Source: an uncultured Chlorobiaceae bacterium
Lineage (GTDB): Bacteria; Bacteroidota; Chlorobiia; Chlorobiales; Chlorobiaceae
Assembly: GCA_903874585.1 (NCBI GenBank)
Contig: CAIQSY010000267.1
Coordinates: 1 to 6,362, forward strand
Reading direction: 5' to 3'
DNA length: 6,362 nucleotides
The position numbers were made by a program, and so were the translations under genes. Shown here one piece after another: positions 6,273 to 6,362 of this stretch (the stretch's first letter is position 1; every line of letters begins with the position of its first letter). Under the pieces are notes generated by a model that saw nothing but the letters and a program-made list of their open reading frames with translations, was not told the DNA's origin and did not search any database.

Positions 6273-6362
6273 ATGGCGCAGGTAAAAAATGGGGATACGG
6301 TAAAAGTTCATTACACCGGCACCCTTGATGATGGTACAATGTTCGACTCATCGGCAGAGCGC
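6273..6362 (+). CDS. FKBP-type peptidyl-prolyl cis-trans isomerase (5' end only)
   Basis: Thirty codons are present and the frame stays open to the window edge. The translation reads MAQVKNGDTVKVHYTG followed by TLDDGTMFDSSAER, the start of the FKBP fold: the VxVHYTGxLxDGxxFDSS pattern, with Y14 and the FD pair (F24, D25) that line the prolyl-binding pocket in FKBP proteins. There is no signal peptide, since the catalytic domain starts at once, so it is predicted to be cytoplasmic. Whether it is a short single-domain FKBP or an SlyD-like form with a chaperone insert cannot be seen. It is 50 bases downstream of the MscS stop on the same strand. Confidence 0.92.
   Translation, partial: MAQVKNGDTVKVHYTGTLDDGTMFDSSAER

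Overview
The window looks like ordinary bacterial chromosome of moderate GC content. It carries six essentially complete or partial housekeeping and transport genes plus one AAA+ ATPase of uncertain role. Gene content and protein style would fit a green sulfur bacterium (Chlorobiaceae) or a relative. That is a weak impression from the sequences, since no marker gene is present.

Layout, left to right. Bases 1-995 (minus strand) hold the first 331 codons of an AzgA-type purine permease that runs off the left edge. A divergent intergenic region (996-1201) follows, with one copy of a long repeat and a perfect inverted repeat overlapping a promoter-like sequence. On the plus strand come: a six-helix CDF-like metal transporter without the usual cytoplasmic domain and with cysteines at the zinc-site positions (1202-1849); a second copy of the repeat (from 1861); an AAA+ ATPase with a winged-helix region and a PD-(D/E)XK-like C-terminus (1962-3176); a gamma-class carbonic anhydrase family protein (3270-3797); an intergenic region with a likely terminator interlocked with a promoter (3861-3917); a protoporphyrinogen-oxidase-like flavoprotein (3929-5122); an MscS-type mechanosensitive channel (5146-6222); and the first 30 codons of an FKBP-type peptidyl-prolyl isomerase (from 6273).

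How the genes relate: the flavoprotein and MscS genes are 23 bases apart and probably share a transcript. The FKBP gene has its own very strong ribosome binding site and may continue that transcript. The carbonic anhydrase gene appears to end its own unit. The most unusual part is 1036-1962. Two diverged direct repeats of roughly 90 bases sit upstream of two unrelated plus-strand genes and bracket the metal transporter. Both contain a TTGTnACAA palindrome, a TTTACAA element and a short conserved reading frame. This suggests a shared regulatory module, or the trace of an insertion or duplication.

The spacer 3177-3269 holds no gene. It has a TTGACT element at 3224-3229 that could be a -35 box, without a convincing -10 partner.
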